From: Sipunculus nudus
Taxonomy: Eukaryota; Annelida; Sipuncula; Golfingiida; Sipunculidae
NCBI GenBank assembly: GCA_026874595.1
Contig: CM049310.1
Coordinates: 66,542,056 to 66,606,055, forward strand
Reading direction: 5' to 3'
DNA: 64,000 nucleotides
Shown here one piece after another: positions 37,501-46,097 of the stretch (position 1 is the first letter of the stretch; every line of letters starts with the position of its first letter). A model generated the notes under the pieces. It was not told the origin of the DNA, did not search any database, and saw only the letters and a program-made list of their open reading frames with translations. The position numbers were made by a program, and so were the translations under genes.

Positions 37501-38222
37501 TGTGCCACTGGGGAACAAACCACCCTCGGCTCCTGCATGCAACTCCCGCCGACTTGTCTCTTTGTACGGGTGACTCCCTTTTGAAAGCGTTAAACATTGT
37601 CGTGAAGCCCTGCATGCTGGAAGCACTTCTGACAGGTCCTCAATTGCCAGCTGCTTCAACCTTACCGACCGACAAACGTCCGAGGCCCTTGTTTCAGATC
37701 GCGGATGAGTTTCTGCGGTTAGGTTTCATACATGCAAAACGCAGCAGGCATTGGGCAGGTACCAGACAGGAAGCTGAGGTCAGAGCTCACGGTATCTGTG
37801 TCGAATTTCAGATATCTCCCCCGGTGCATGCCGCAAGTAAGCGTAATGACAACAACACGTCCTGGCCAGCGTGTGTGTACTACGACCATACGACACGCTC
37901 TGATTGCAGATTGCGTCTCCGCTGCTCGCTACACCCGACCGCGTCCGTGGATGGCCTTGAGACGTATTTGCGCCAAAAAGGTTTCAATCTGGACGAAGGT
38001 GAACCGGTTGACACGTGCTCAGAAGAGGGTGACATGTCAGGGGACGATTACGTGTCACAGGACTCGCAAGACGCTGAGGACCTTAAACGGTACTGTCGCC
38101 GTCGCCCTACCAAAGGTGAGCAATTATTAGATGCTCCCTTGAGGTTTAGCCTTGTCTACTATTGTTTCCATAACCGGTGCAGTGGCGGATGGCGTGCGAT
38201 TACAAGGTTTAGTGTAAATTAA
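34536..38222 (+). CDS. Helicase-primase primase subunit (UL52 type)
   Basis: 1228 aa from the first ATG at 34536; an in-frame GTG further upstream is not needed. The catalytic DxD of archaeo-eukaryotic primases is FDVDM with D670 and D672. About 190 residues later comes the family signature FIDMAVFRGQCRMPHSGK, with D859, R868 and K874, which matches the herpesvirus 'iD..VY...r.mRlp...K' pattern. The C-terminal 150 residues are rich in Cys and His, where UL52 proteins bind zinc. The N-terminal half is unrecognised, as is usual for this family. The protein makes RNA primers in complex with a helicase. It starts 24 bases from the divergent coiled-coil gene and ends just before a G-tract and ATTAAA at 38324. 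Confidence 0.85.
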   Translation: MAQLKHPCQQLFPRWHPDCELTVWVKPAHYAKLTDLLISTVYPDVYDGISEGEGQGPEHVWTRSCVSPPQWRALLLFDHLAAENTYLSSNGDMGKGGTRGESRACNSLSPARPVNVVFAILTNKHEIPRGQTATAACTVTLLPVLVLRNVPRTFIVGNSLYPSDEIRRWVCKASSVHFVLKHVSRFYLPPALSGAASQCPTDTHVYETLCKRLYIDRVWDVQHRASIDTDSSFASLITHRDITHVSVVALLQLHVFSMRPLQKADGAGSMSVNVKLWAMWSDWLEGQGVKAHNPFDMHPCLTERSLEDGSLHGLSSSNAYGYEGLVHFVEFVRWWYGFNTHVEMCQHQTISAVIANISWMRIHVATVVRKIMEAFGQSPIYTRPPVHPMCPAIWTLAVSDNCRQCKRQAEYEIRLQLDKVMPLLERCKLGRYMRDVLCAVFSDTPLDVAQAKLKRYDPAVVHWGDSVGGHDSSVTRTTALSIKNQHALKQLAVSNWNAVYRNVTDVPSPHFSRLADCVTFVSQHALQQGSDGGRFRNYARFLPALSRPVKTSGGFVPVCTDRRLWRASKDYAGITARVKAALAEVERRRVSGMPSDTGAEARVQYAMSVARAYPGLHVCDVLSYLYHMDMKQALCVVGRSDYDTVRLNELGGSLHVKVDPVLSLFSVMFDVDMTYRTQYDAPTLSEVYAIARALYTSVMGLVGSVRVALGPEKTDTESAAASVLTKGAHGKSELESYMATHPDILGSRLFVYMSNSLPPCCAVYDENPSQVPSRANMRPLDDNRRVSADEDNLLRTLTELQRTRSLRVVVQLPPNVCFESAEAFLSYQDMLFGFLRADESLRPLVHRLGKEANLERFIDMAVFRGQCRMPHSGKADGSQPFDPLTVVPTLCHGSDPDVMRETCLRNHLDPTVGLMHKDPFPAMHSNEHLKRGLVIKQRGRSGLSVSSFLRNCPTNGPDAPVHAVDQMAMRVVESTREQDKFSRCAQFILCHWGTNHPRLLHATPADLSLCTGDSLLKALNIVVKPCMLEALLTGPQLPAASTLPTDKRPRPLFQIADEFLRLGFIHAKRSRHWAGTRQEAEVRAHGICVEFQISPPVHAASKRNDNNTSWPACVYYDHTTRSDCRLRLRCSLHPTASVDGLETYLRQKGFNLDEGEPVDTCSEEGDMSGDDYVSQDSQDAEDLKRYCRRRPTKGEQLLDAPLRFSLVYYCFHNRCSGGWRAITRFSVN

Positions 38223-38240
38223 CGGTGATAAACGGATTAC

Positions 38241-38256
38241 GGGGGGGGGGGGGGGG
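38241..38256. repeat. G-rich tract: G16 followed by T-G4-T
   Basis: A run of 16 G starts 18 bases after the primase stop, inside the 3' untranslated region and before the poly(A) signal at 38324-38329. Confidence 0.85.
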
Positions 38257-38323
38257 TGGGGTGGAGAAAGGGGTTATCCAGATGCATATGCGGGCACGGT
38301 TTGTATTACATACATGAGTTATT

Positions 38324-38329
38324 ATTAAA
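38324..38329 (+). terminator. Poly(A) signal of the primase gene
   Basis: ATTAAA about 100 bases past the primase stop. Confidence 0.5.
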
Positions 38330-38382
38330 GTTTCTTGATCGATCTATTTCGGAAGTGTTCTTGTGATGAGTGGGCAGATGTC

Positions 38383-38388
38383 TATATA
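38383..38388 (+). promoter_or_regulatory. TATA-type element of the UL32-like gene
   Basis: TATATA lies 90 bases before the ATG at 38473. Confidence 0.4.
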
Positions 38389-38472
38389 TGGTACGTTTGT
38401 TGTTATGTGTTTCGTTGTATACATAATACCAGGATACTCGCGCTGCATGTTTCGGGGACAAGCGTGACATCC

Positions 38473-40443
38473 ATGGCGTGTCATGAAACGAACAGCACGA
38501 CACAAAAACGTGAGAGCTGTTTTCAAGAAGGACTAAAAGACGGATTGCATGCGTCCCCAGCCGAGATACTAACCAGCCACCGGTGGAAAAGATATCGTGA
38601 GCGATACGGCGATTTTGATGGGCCCTTACTCGCTTCACAGTACGTAGGTGCTATAAGAGGAAGCCAGGTGTGCGCTGTTTGTGCGTTTAATGCACGTGCT
38701 GCACGTGATGAACAGTTTTGTGAGTGGGTGGAAGGTTTTGCTAACGCCATGCAGTTTAAACCTTTCTTTTCTAGCCTGACCACGTCCCTCGTCATTCTTT
38801 ACTGGCGCCGCGTACACGCAGCTCTGACACGGCTCGAAGCACGGCCCGCCGCTGATCCCGATGATATTTCGAACGCGTTAGACGAAGATGTGTTGAATTC
38901 AATCACACCCGAAGTATTTCATGTGCACTTCATCCACAACCGCTGCCAGTTCTCGTCGTTCAATACAGGACACGACAATGCTGGACGTGTGGATGGCAAC
39001 AGGCCGCTCTTACGTATTGAAAAGGGGGATATGTGGAGGACGTGGCACGTGCACAATAACAGCCACATTGTAGCTCAGATTTTGCAGTTACACAATGGGT
39101 TGGCCCTGTGGCAACGTTCTGCCAGCCAAGGCTTCCATAACACTCCGGCGAACGACAGGGTAGACACTAGCGCAGACAGTGCGCGTATTATCGGGCCGTG
39201 GGTTGTGACGTCCGGTTTAGAGTTACCTAGACTACCCACGACCGACGACATCCACCAAGGCGACACGAACGCGAGTGGCAACAGACAACAAACGGACACA
39301 GCGGGTTTGCACCCGGAAGAGTACGAAGAGGCTCTGTGTGTTAAAGCCGATGCATCGTCGAGGTTCAAAGACATTACCTGCATGATGGCAGACGCGTGCT
39401 TTGGCGTGTGTGGGTCAGACATGTCAGAATATGTTCGTTCGTTTCAACGCAGGTGGGACTTCATGTGTGACCTTACACGTGATACAGATACGGTTCAGTG
39501 CAAAGACAACATAACAACCGGACATGTTGCACAACGCGCTGCGCGTTCGGGACGTGCCCCTGATTTCTCTCGGTTTCGGCCTTACCCGACAGGAAGGGAA
39601 CGAAACAACACAGGTAGAGAGACAGCAGCGACGAGAACCGTGTCCCCCACGCTCGTACTGCGGGGTTACAGTTCCCACTGCGGTCGTTCTTGGCACCAAC
39701 CTGACGCATTACTTCAACACGAAAATAATGCGTTGACGCCTTCTGCTGCTGAGGAAGAGGGGGCCTGTGTTGCGGCAGAACCCTCAGAGGCCGGCATTGC
39801 GTACCGCCGGATGGCGGAAACACTGGAAGAGGTTCGGTCCGTTGTTCTGCGAACGTCGCAGAGAAGCCGACTCAACCTGTTAAGAGGTAAAAGCAAGTCC
39901 TTTTTTCCTGCTGTCACCCCGCCTGAGGGTGTGGAATGGGCAGTCGATTGGGAACTGGCACCGGAAGACACACCGACAGAGTGCTTGCTGTGCGGCATGT
40001 GCGCATTCTACGATTGGTACCGTGTGATAGAACATATGCTATTGTCGTTAGGCATGGAGAAGGCGTGCGCAATGCAGCCGGTTGCCAACGTTAACACATT
40101 CGTCTCTGTGTTAAACACGTTGCAAAAGCGCTTGTCAGACATGTCTCAACGCGACGTGGATCCACTCGACGGATTCCTATTGAAGGGTTTGAACCCCTCG
40201 GTTTTTTACCATCACGCGTTTTCGTCTCCGCTGTGCGCATTGAACAGGGCACGGATGGGTGTGATGTACGAAAAGGATTCTTCGCTGCCTTGCGGTTCGG
40301 CAGTTGTCGCAGCATTAATGTACGTCGTGTACGGAAACTTCAACAGTTCTTGTAGGTTTCGCCCCCTGTGGTTGAAACGGTGCATGCAAGTGTTACAGGG
40401 ACATAAAGTGTACTGTGACCCCGGCGTGTGCTTGTCCGGTTGA
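38473..40443 (+). CDS. Candidate UL32/UL52-family DNA packaging protein
   Basis: 656 aa from the first ATG at 38473. The frame is open upstream, but without an ATG. Two Cys motifs stand out: C67-A-V-C70 near the N-terminus and C504-L-L-C507-G-M-C510 in the last quarter, followed by a His-containing helical region. UL32-family packaging proteins (UL32, cytomegalovirus UL52, EBV BFLF1) show widely separated CxxC zinc motifs of this type. The middle (~270-470) is polar and variable. The call rests mainly on position: the next gene on the same strand is a UL31-like gene, exactly as in other herpesviruses, where the UL32 homologue lies directly upstream of the UL31 homologue. The family acts in capsid DNA packaging. 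Confidence 0.5.
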   Translation: MACHETNSTTQKRESCFQEGLKDGLHASPAEILTSHRWKRYRERYGDFDGPLLASQYVGAIRGSQVCAVCAFNARAARDEQFCEWVEGFANAMQFKPFFSSLTTSLVILYWRRVHAALTRLEARPAADPDDISNALDEDVLNSITPEVFHVHFIHNRCQFSSFNTGHDNAGRVDGNRPLLRIEKGDMWRTWHVHNNSHIVAQILQLHNGLALWQRSASQGFHNTPANDRVDTSADSARIIGPWVVTSGLELPRLPTTDDIHQGDTNASGNRQQTDTAGLHPEEYEEALCVKADASSRFKDITCMMADACFGVCGSDMSEYVRSFQRRWDFMCDLTRDTDTVQCKDNITTGHVAQRAARSGRAPDFSRFRPYPTGRERNNTGRETAATRTVSPTLVLRGYSSHCGRSWHQPDALLQHENNALTPSAAEEEGACVAAEPSEAGIAYRRMAETLEEVRSVVLRTSQRSRLNLLRGKSKSFFPAVTPPEGVEWAVDWELAPEDTPTECLLCGMCAFYDWYRVIEHMLLSLGMEKACAMQPVANVNTFVSVLNTLQKRLSDMSQRDVDPLDGFLLKGLNPSVFYHHAFSSPLCALNRARMGVMYEKDSSLPCGSAVVAALMYVVYGNFNSSCRFRPLWLKRCMQVLQGHKVYCDPGVCLSG

Positions 40444-40509
40444 TTATTAGGACGTGCAACGAGATGAAATACCATCTGTGTATTCGCGGGAGTATAGCAC
40501 ACATTGGTC

Positions 40510-41724
40510 ATGCGAATGAAATCAATGGGACGTCAAACGTCGAGTGCAACCAGGCGCACCGTAGCGGGTCCCAAGGGGAAACGTCTCAGGTCGAAACGGA
40601 AAACACGCATATACAACAGTGCCCTCAAACTGAAAGCGGCATATCGGTTGAACACGATACTGTTTGACCCGAGCAAAAGTTCAAAAAGGTTCAGAGAAAT
40701 GTCACTGTCCGCATATGGGAAAGACGTGGCGCAAGGGCAACTGCCACACATTCAACATGAACGGTCAAACGATCTAAAGTCTGACATCCTGCCGTTCGGA
40801 CGCCCCGGAGTTTTTTACACAAACACGAAAGATATGCCAGTGCCGATGTTCACAAATGACGTCTTGGACATCGGTGGTATGCGCTCTCGCGTACAGGACG
40901 CTACCTGTTGCCTGGACCTTAATATTTTTGCCGACCCTGTACACAGCGGAGCAGTGGTTCCCTTCAGGGAGTGTTCCACCTGTCTTGCCATGAAGCGCAA
41001 GTATCTCAGTGAGCATCCTGTATTCCCTGATCATGTGACGCCTTTCAAACAGGATCGGTCGGAGGAAGGTTCGTTCTGCATCGAGGAAGTCAATGTGCAC
41101 GCGTTGCTCCATGAGGTTAACACCTTTGTACAGGCACCGCGGGCGATCTTGCTTGACGAACAACAAGGGAAAGATGGGTCGGGGCACGTATCGCAAGAGG
41201 CGTTCGTGCTCCTGCAGGGACTGCACCGTGCGTTCTCTAGGAATCCCGGCTGTGCCAGCCTCCTGGACGCGAAAAGTTTGGTGTGCATGGCGGTAGAATT
41301 TACAGTCGGCGCAGGGAAGAGAGCCGTTCACATGTTGAGAACAATATTCGCTTGCATGGCTAAACATAACGTGCACCCGGACTCGTGCCGTCTGGACATC
41401 ATGATCGATGACCCACACAATTGCGGCCTGCCAGGAGGCTACCTCTCGCTAAAGTCGTGCACCTTCAGCTGCACAGGCTTCTTGCATATATGCCGCAATG
41501 CGCTCCGAACCCTATCAGCTCACGTCGACTACTACCGTGAAAGTTTTAGGATCTCATGGCAGGTGTACCCAGACGGCACACGGGGGTTCACGGTTGAACT
41601 TCCCGTTTGTGCATCGTCTGTCGACACGCGCACATTGACGTGCGATGATCGTATGTATCTAAAAACTTACGCATCTGAGGACTGGTACGGATTGTTGGAA
41701 GAGTGGGTCGCAACGGGATTGTGA
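40510..41724 (+). CDS. Candidate nuclear egress lamina protein (UL31/UL53 type, NEC1)
   Basis: 404 aa from the first ATG at 40510; a nearby ATG at 40525 is possible. The first 35 residues are strongly basic (KGKRLRSKRKTR), as in NEC1 proteins, which carry an N-terminal nuclear signal. The zinc site of the family, a Cys, then CxxC, then a distant His, is matched by C133/C134, C155, C158 and H303. The His lies in a strand-turn 'LDIMIDDPHNCGLP', similar in layout to the family, followed by a helix and two C-terminal strands. NEC1 binds a membrane partner (UL34 type) and buds capsids through the inner nuclear membrane. No obvious partner gene is present here. The gene ends before AATAAA at 41793. 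Confidence 0.6.
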   Translation: MRMKSMGRQTSSATRRTVAGPKGKRLRSKRKTRIYNSALKLKAAYRLNTILFDPSKSSKRFREMSLSAYGKDVAQGQLPHIQHERSNDLKSDILPFGRPGVFYTNTKDMPVPMFTNDVLDIGGMRSRVQDATCCLDLNIFADPVHSGAVVPFRECSTCLAMKRKYLSEHPVFPDHVTPFKQDRSEEGSFCIEEVNVHALLHEVNTFVQAPRAILLDEQQGKDGSGHVSQEAFVLLQGLHRAFSRNPGCASLLDAKSLVCMAVEFTVGAGKRAVHMLRTIFACMAKHNVHPDSCRLDIMIDDPHNCGLPGGYLSLKSCTFSCTGFLHICRNALRTLSAHVDYYRESFRISWQVYPDGTRGFTVELPVCASSVDTRTLTCDDRMYLKTYASEDWYGLLEEWVATGL

Positions 41725-42024
41725 CGACCCCGGTCGTTCGATATACATTTATACCAGGTTATGCATATGGTTTGATACACTTATTATTAGGTAATAAACT
41801 GTATCGTCTTTATATGATTATGTCTGTTTTTTTTCATCGCATTGACAGTTACACGTAATGACTAGCATTCTCTTCACTGTCCGCTTTTGTCGATCAATCA
41901 TTCACACGCACATCATCATACAATAAACAACAGTACATGTCATCGAAGGAAAAACAATGTTTTATTCGAAGAGTATAAACACCATAGACCATGCACCCAC
42001 ATATTTTGCAGTCTCTTAACCCTG
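41725..42024. terminator. Convergent 3' region
   Basis: Plus-strand AATAAA at 41793-41798 serves the UL31-like gene. A minus-strand AATAAA (tttatt at 41961-41966) serves the 153-aa gene. Nothing else is seen in these 300 bases. Confidence 0.6.
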
Positions 42025-42486
42025 TTAAGGCTCCAGATCAAGTTGTTGGAGTGATTCTGCCATCATCTGCGCACGCTTTTCCTCTCTCTTCTTGTTCTGT
42101 TCCTTTTCGTTCCTTTTCCGTCTTGGGTTGACAGGAACGTCCTTCGGGCGACATCTGTCTTGTGTATTTTGTGTCGTTCTGCCTATCTGTTCAAGCAGCC
42201 TAGTGCTCCTTGCCTCCATCTTCATATTGCGTTCAATCGTATCTTGCGACGATCTGGAAGTTGGAAACACGTCTAAAGAAGCCGCGCCGGGATCCTGCAT
42301 ATTCGCGATCAAAACCTGTTGCATTCGTTTCATATCTTTCGATAAAGCCGTACATTCCCCGACTATCTGCCAAAGCCTACCGATTATCAGCGCCAACCAA
42401 TCGATAGGTATCAACACTTTGGTCTCGCTACTAGCGACGGGTACAGAACTGTCTCGCGTGGCTTGGTTACTTTCCGAGCCGCTCAT
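42025..42486 (-). CDS. Small charged protein, 153 aa
   Basis: ATG at 42486, stop at 42025. Residues 1-25 are polar. Residues ~26-60 form a hydrophobic-to-amphipathic helix (PIDWLALIIGRLWQIVG), short for a membrane span. Residues ~110-145 are very basic, with repeated Lys-Arg-Glu (RRKRNEKEQNKKREEKR), suitable for nuclear targeting or nucleic acid contact. Family unknown. A tegument or accessory packaging role is conceivable from its place between the UL31-like gene and the 719-aa gene. It has its own poly(A) signal at 41961. Confidence 0.65.
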   Translation of the reverse strand: MSGSESNQATRDSSVPVASSETKVLIPIDWLALIIGRLWQIVGECTALSKDMKRMQQVLIANMQDPGAASLDVFPTSRSSQDTIERNMKMEARSTRLLEQIGRTTQNTQDRCRPKDVPVNPRRKRNEKEQNKKREEKRAQMMAESLQQLDLEP

Positions 42487-42699
42487 GGTGCCGTGATGTG
42501 TAGAATGTGCGCTCGTGTCTGATGTGAATGCCTATGTGGTTCGGTATTTATTGGTGTTTCCCGGCGGTCACATGTCCTGGCGCTATTTGTGATGACGGGT
42601 GTCACAAATAGTGCAGATAACGTCTGACTGGACGAACTACTCAACAGTAACAAAAAAAACGGTTCGGTTTTATAGTGTCACTAACAAGAAACAGCTGCG

Positions 42700-44859
42700 A
42701 TGTCCTCTGCCGGGGACAGGCTGGACCTCACATGTGAAAACAAGTGTATAGACAAACATGATCTATACGGATACCTGTCACCCGTGCGCACCATGCCCGG
42801 TGGCAGCCAGGGGTATGGCCCGGGTATACATAAAAACTGTTTCGTTGTGGGACTTCCTTTGCTCACAGGAGATACATCCCCTGCTATGATGTTGTCGGCC
42901 TGCGACGGCGTTAGCCCCGTGGAGTACACACGCCTTTCCCGGTGGAACGTCCACGGAAGGGACGGGGAACTGAACATTTCTGGTAACTACATCACATGCT
43001 CTACAGGTGTCGGGATGGAGTCTGGTCGGGTTACGTCGAACGAGCACCAGGTAAAAACCATGAGAAACAGCGGCCCTTTCACCCTCTCTGTGAACGATCT
43101 GGTCTGTCTGGTGCCGATATACCCTTTGCTGACACCGAACGACAGGCACTCACACAAGGACGAGATACCCCCGAATGACCCCGCCAACCCATACGGACCC
43201 CCTGTTAGCATTGCCAAGGCGACCGCGCACGGCCTGACGTTTCCGGCCACCGTACCTATCTTTAAGATGCCTGAGGTGTTCACCGGTGTGCTGACGGGTT
43301 TAGTGTGTAAAGTCATGCGGAACGTGGACAAGATGAAGTACGCAAAAGCAGCCAGCTCAAACACGCGCTTGACCATGGAAGAGGAGTTGGGGGAACACCC
43401 ATTCAGTCGGACGCTGGAGCCGACCTTGCTCCTGCATCTGTCAAGACTATTGAAGCATTACGGTTGGCTTCAGTTCTATGCCTTTTGTGACGCAGCTGTC
43501 CGAGATCTCAATCTACCGGATCATGCTGCTTTGTCAGCACCTGGCATGCCACAAAGGGATGTGATGAAAGAATCCACAGCTCTGAAGGATACACATAAGA
43601 CGCTTTCTGCCAATTCAAATCTGAAAGAGAGTGAAAAGGAAACCAACACTCTTGCTTTGCGGGCAGGTTTGAAAGCTGTTTGGACATCAATATGCAGCTT
43701 GGCACATGCCTATAACCCCCCAGTATATGGTAGGGTTGTACAGAGCAGGGCGTCCTCTATGACAGGTCACGCCATTACCCCACATAGTTTTTTTGACTGC
43801 TTCGTGACTGGTACAAATGAACTACCTAGCGTTATACCACAAACAACGCTTCATAACCAGCTCGAACCATATGGCGCCGGGACGCACGGGGCTTTGCCGG
43901 CTGGTTTTTTCTATAAGTTTGATACCACGTCACAAGGTACCACTTTCCGACCCCTTATTTTAGACGAAACAAACCCTAGTGATTTCTCGACGTATGCCAC
44001 TGCTTGGCAGCAGTGCAGGGAAACGCGAATGAAAGCGAAAGCTAACGTGCGCCAACGTGACGTGTGCATAGTGGAGCTAGTCAACAACGGCCCGGATGAC
44101 ATCAACACCCACATGGGTGCCTACCTGTGCGTGCAACCTCCTGTAATAATGCCGGAGTCGGGGTTTGGGGAAGATCTGCCTTACGACGATGACCCGAAAC
44201 CGGGGGTGCTACGGCGGTGGGATCGGCTCGAGGCGGAGCATGTCGATGCCATCTGTGCTTACGGGCACTACCAGATATCACATCACTTCGACAAGCTGTT
44301 CCACCCCCCTTCCAAAGACGAACAGTCGTTCTCCCGCAGGCAACCGTCTCTGGCCAACAGCGTGCGCCTTGTCTGTATTTTGGCGAACCAACTGCGTATG
44401 TGCAACAACGTCTGTGGTTCGGCGCTCAGAAGCCTTGCCGAAGAGTGCTGCCTGGAAGACGGGAACCTGGAATCAAATGTGGCAATCTGTGACCCGGGTT
44501 TTGATGCTCCTAACCTTATTGACGCCCCAGCTAACCAACCGGCAGGCTACGATGAGGATCATACGGCAGATCCTGTTATACTGCAAAACACACAGCTTTA
44601 CGCATTCAAAGATGTCATGAACCCAGGAGCTGACATGGATGTTTACGAAGACAGGGATTTGTCTTCCCGCATAACATGTGCACAGGCTATGTTACACGAG
44701 ATCATAAGAACAGCTTCCGCCTTGTACGATGAAATATTCAGCGTAACCCCCGTTGCCGTTGCACTGAGGGCCACCGGTGTGAACCCAAGCAGCAACAGGA
44801 CAGAAGACGGAGCTTTGATCATCCCTCCCGGTGCCACGTTTGAGGCGCGTGTTATCTAA
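42700..44859 (+). CDS. Unrecognised 719-aa protein, possibly a capsid component
   Basis: ATG at 42700; a TATAG at 42671 lies only 29 bases before it. The product is globular, with no signal peptide, membrane segment or low-complexity stretch, and a high share of Pro, Gly, Asn and Asp in loops, as in beta-rich structural proteins. The last residues, 'IIPPGATFEARVI', read like a buried final strand. I considered the capsid maturation protease, because residues 23-28 (LYGYLS) resemble the start of herpesvirus assemblin, but I find neither the catalytic Ser nor the His context. A portal or capsid vertex protein would fit the size. AATAAA follows at 44909. Confidence 0.75.
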   Translation: MSSAGDRLDLTCENKCIDKHDLYGYLSPVRTMPGGSQGYGPGIHKNCFVVGLPLLTGDTSPAMMLSACDGVSPVEYTRLSRWNVHGRDGELNISGNYITCSTGVGMESGRVTSNEHQVKTMRNSGPFTLSVNDLVCLVPIYPLLTPNDRHSHKDEIPPNDPANPYGPPVSIAKATAHGLTFPATVPIFKMPEVFTGVLTGLVCKVMRNVDKMKYAKAASSNTRLTMEEELGEHPFSRTLEPTLLLHLSRLLKHYGWLQFYAFCDAAVRDLNLPDHAALSAPGMPQRDVMKESTALKDTHKTLSANSNLKESEKETNTLALRAGLKAVWTSICSLAHAYNPPVYGRVVQSRASSMTGHAITPHSFFDCFVTGTNELPSVIPQTTLHNQLEPYGAGTHGALPAGFFYKFDTTSQGTTFRPLILDETNPSDFSTYATAWQQCRETRMKAKANVRQRDVCIVELVNNGPDDINTHMGAYLCVQPPVIMPESGFGEDLPYDDDPKPGVLRRWDRLEAEHVDAICAYGHYQISHHFDKLFHPPSKDEQSFSRRQPSLANSVRLVCILANQLRMCNNVCGSALRSLAEECCLEDGNLESNVAICDPGFDAPNLIDAPANQPAGYDEDHTADPVILQNTQLYAFKDVMNPGADMDVYEDRDLSSRITCAQAMLHEIIRTASALYDEIFSVTPVAVALRATGVNPSSNRTEDGALIIPPGATFEARVI

Positions 44860-44908
44860 ATATTTGGCACGTCGCAATGCCGAAACACAAAAACACACAT
44901 GTTACTTG

Positions 44909-44914
44909 AATAAA
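44909..44914 (+). terminator. Poly(A) signal of the 719-aa gene
   Basis: AATAAA 50 bases past the stop, with an overlapping second copy. Confidence 0.7.
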
Positions 44915-45104
44915 TAAACACGATACCAACACAATGCATTTTTTTATCATTTGAATTTATTCCACATGCAACATATCTAGTCGTCGCGTTTTTCATCGTA
45001 CATGTGATACCCTGTCCTGAGAATGCTACCCGTATTTGTAATGCACGACGTGAGTGACGTCAGCATAGACTCGGTTTCGTGGTACATCACAACACGCCGG
45101 AAGG

Positions 45105-45965
45105 ATGATGAGTTCTACGTTGAACACGACGCATGGGCGTCCTGGTGAGTTTCAGGGCAGGCGACGTCTGCGTAAGGTTGTGTCACACACAACATCACAT
45201 AAACTGACAAGGGACCAAACGGCTGTGCTGGAACACCGGTTTCAGCCTGGGGACCGCATCCATGTTATCGGGGAAGACGGCTGTGGTAAATCCGTAGCCG
45301 TGATGGAGAAGGCCTGGGCGGAACCACGTTTCCGTTTCCTGTGGATTGTAAGGTGTTCTGATACATGGCGGCGTCTCAAGGCCGTCTGTCCGAAGAACGT
45401 TACCATATTACCATTAGACCAAGTGCTTGACGGGGCCACGGATAACCACCTGCACCACGACCAACGTTTAACCATTAAACGCCTCATACTATCGATGGTT
45501 AACCCGCCCGCGCCAACAAGGCTGGTATTTGAAACATTTATGGCGTTTCTGCTTGATTATGACACCGTCCACGTGTGTAAAGACCACGTTCCCTCAGCTG
45601 ACTCTGTATATTGGCAGTACTCCGCATTTACGCCTGATGACATTGTCCGCCTGGCCAATGGTATGTGGCAACACATATACAACTTCATGTGTTCAAACGG
45701 TGATTACAATGGGTTGACCTGCGCAGACGTCCCTTATCCCGTTCTTCTGAAATTATGTGCCACCCATTTTTTTCATGTAGTCGTCATGGATGATGTTCAT
45801 CTGCTTCCCACACGCCACATGTTGCTGTTTCAACGTTTCCCACAAATACAGATCCTCATCGGAAATTACGAGGCGGGAGGAGTCGTCCAAACGTGGTGGG
45901 CCATGCCCCCTTCTGCGACCACCACTTTCAGTATAACAGATGCTTTACATAGCACGGACAGTTAG
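45105..45965 (+). CDS. SF1 helicase-like protein, N-terminal half only (286 aa)
   Basis: ATG at 45105. The order LTRDQTAVLEH (a Q-motif-like lead), Walker A GEDGCGKS (residues 56-63), Walker B VVVMDDVHLL (D229, D230) and a motif III-like ILIGN near residue 252 is that of a superfamily 1 helicase and fits the helicase partner of the primase. The frame stops at TAG 45963-45965, about 30 residues after motif III, so motifs IV to VI are absent. AATAAA at 46011 and the convergent giant gene leave no room for the rest on this strand. Either the gene is truncated, or a further exon lies outside the window, or the protein works as a shortened ATPase. Known helicase subunits in this order are roughly twice as long. 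Confidence 0.75.
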   Translation: MMSSTLNTTHGRPGEFQGRRRLRKVVSHTTSHKLTRDQTAVLEHRFQPGDRIHVIGEDGCGKSVAVMEKAWAEPRFRFLWIVRCSDTWRRLKAVCPKNVTILPLDQVLDGATDNHLHHDQRLTIKRLILSMVNPPAPTRLVFETFMAFLLDYDTVHVCKDHVPSADSVYWQYSAFTPDDIVRLANGMWQHIYNFMCSNGDYNGLTCADVPYPVLLKLCATHFFHVVVMDDVHLLPTRHMLLFQRFPQIQILIGNYEAGGVVQTWWAMPPSATTTFSITDALHSTDS

Positions 45966-46010
45966 GTAAAAAGAGGATGAACCACTTAAACATGCGGCAG
46001 ACTATCAGAT

Positions 46011-46016
46011 AATAAA
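46011..46016 (+). terminator. Poly(A) signal of the helicase-like gene
   Basis: AATAAA 46 bases past the stop. Confidence 0.65.
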
Positions 46017-46074
46017 TTACTATTTAATATTTCTGATGTTGGTTGTTATCTCATACAGATCAGGTGTTGTTGTT

Positions 46075-46080
46075 TTTATT
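46075..46080 (-). terminator. Poly(A) signal of the giant tegument gene
   Basis: AATAAA on the minus strand (tttatt on plus), 18 bases past the stop at 46098. Confidence 0.65.
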
Positions 46081-46097
46081 TTATGTTAATGATCACC

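Noticed and set aside
42700-44859. Capsid maturation protease
   Set aside because: Only a short N-terminal resemblance (LYGYLS) exists; I could not find the catalytic Ser-His-His context or maturation-site pattern of herpesvirus assemblins.
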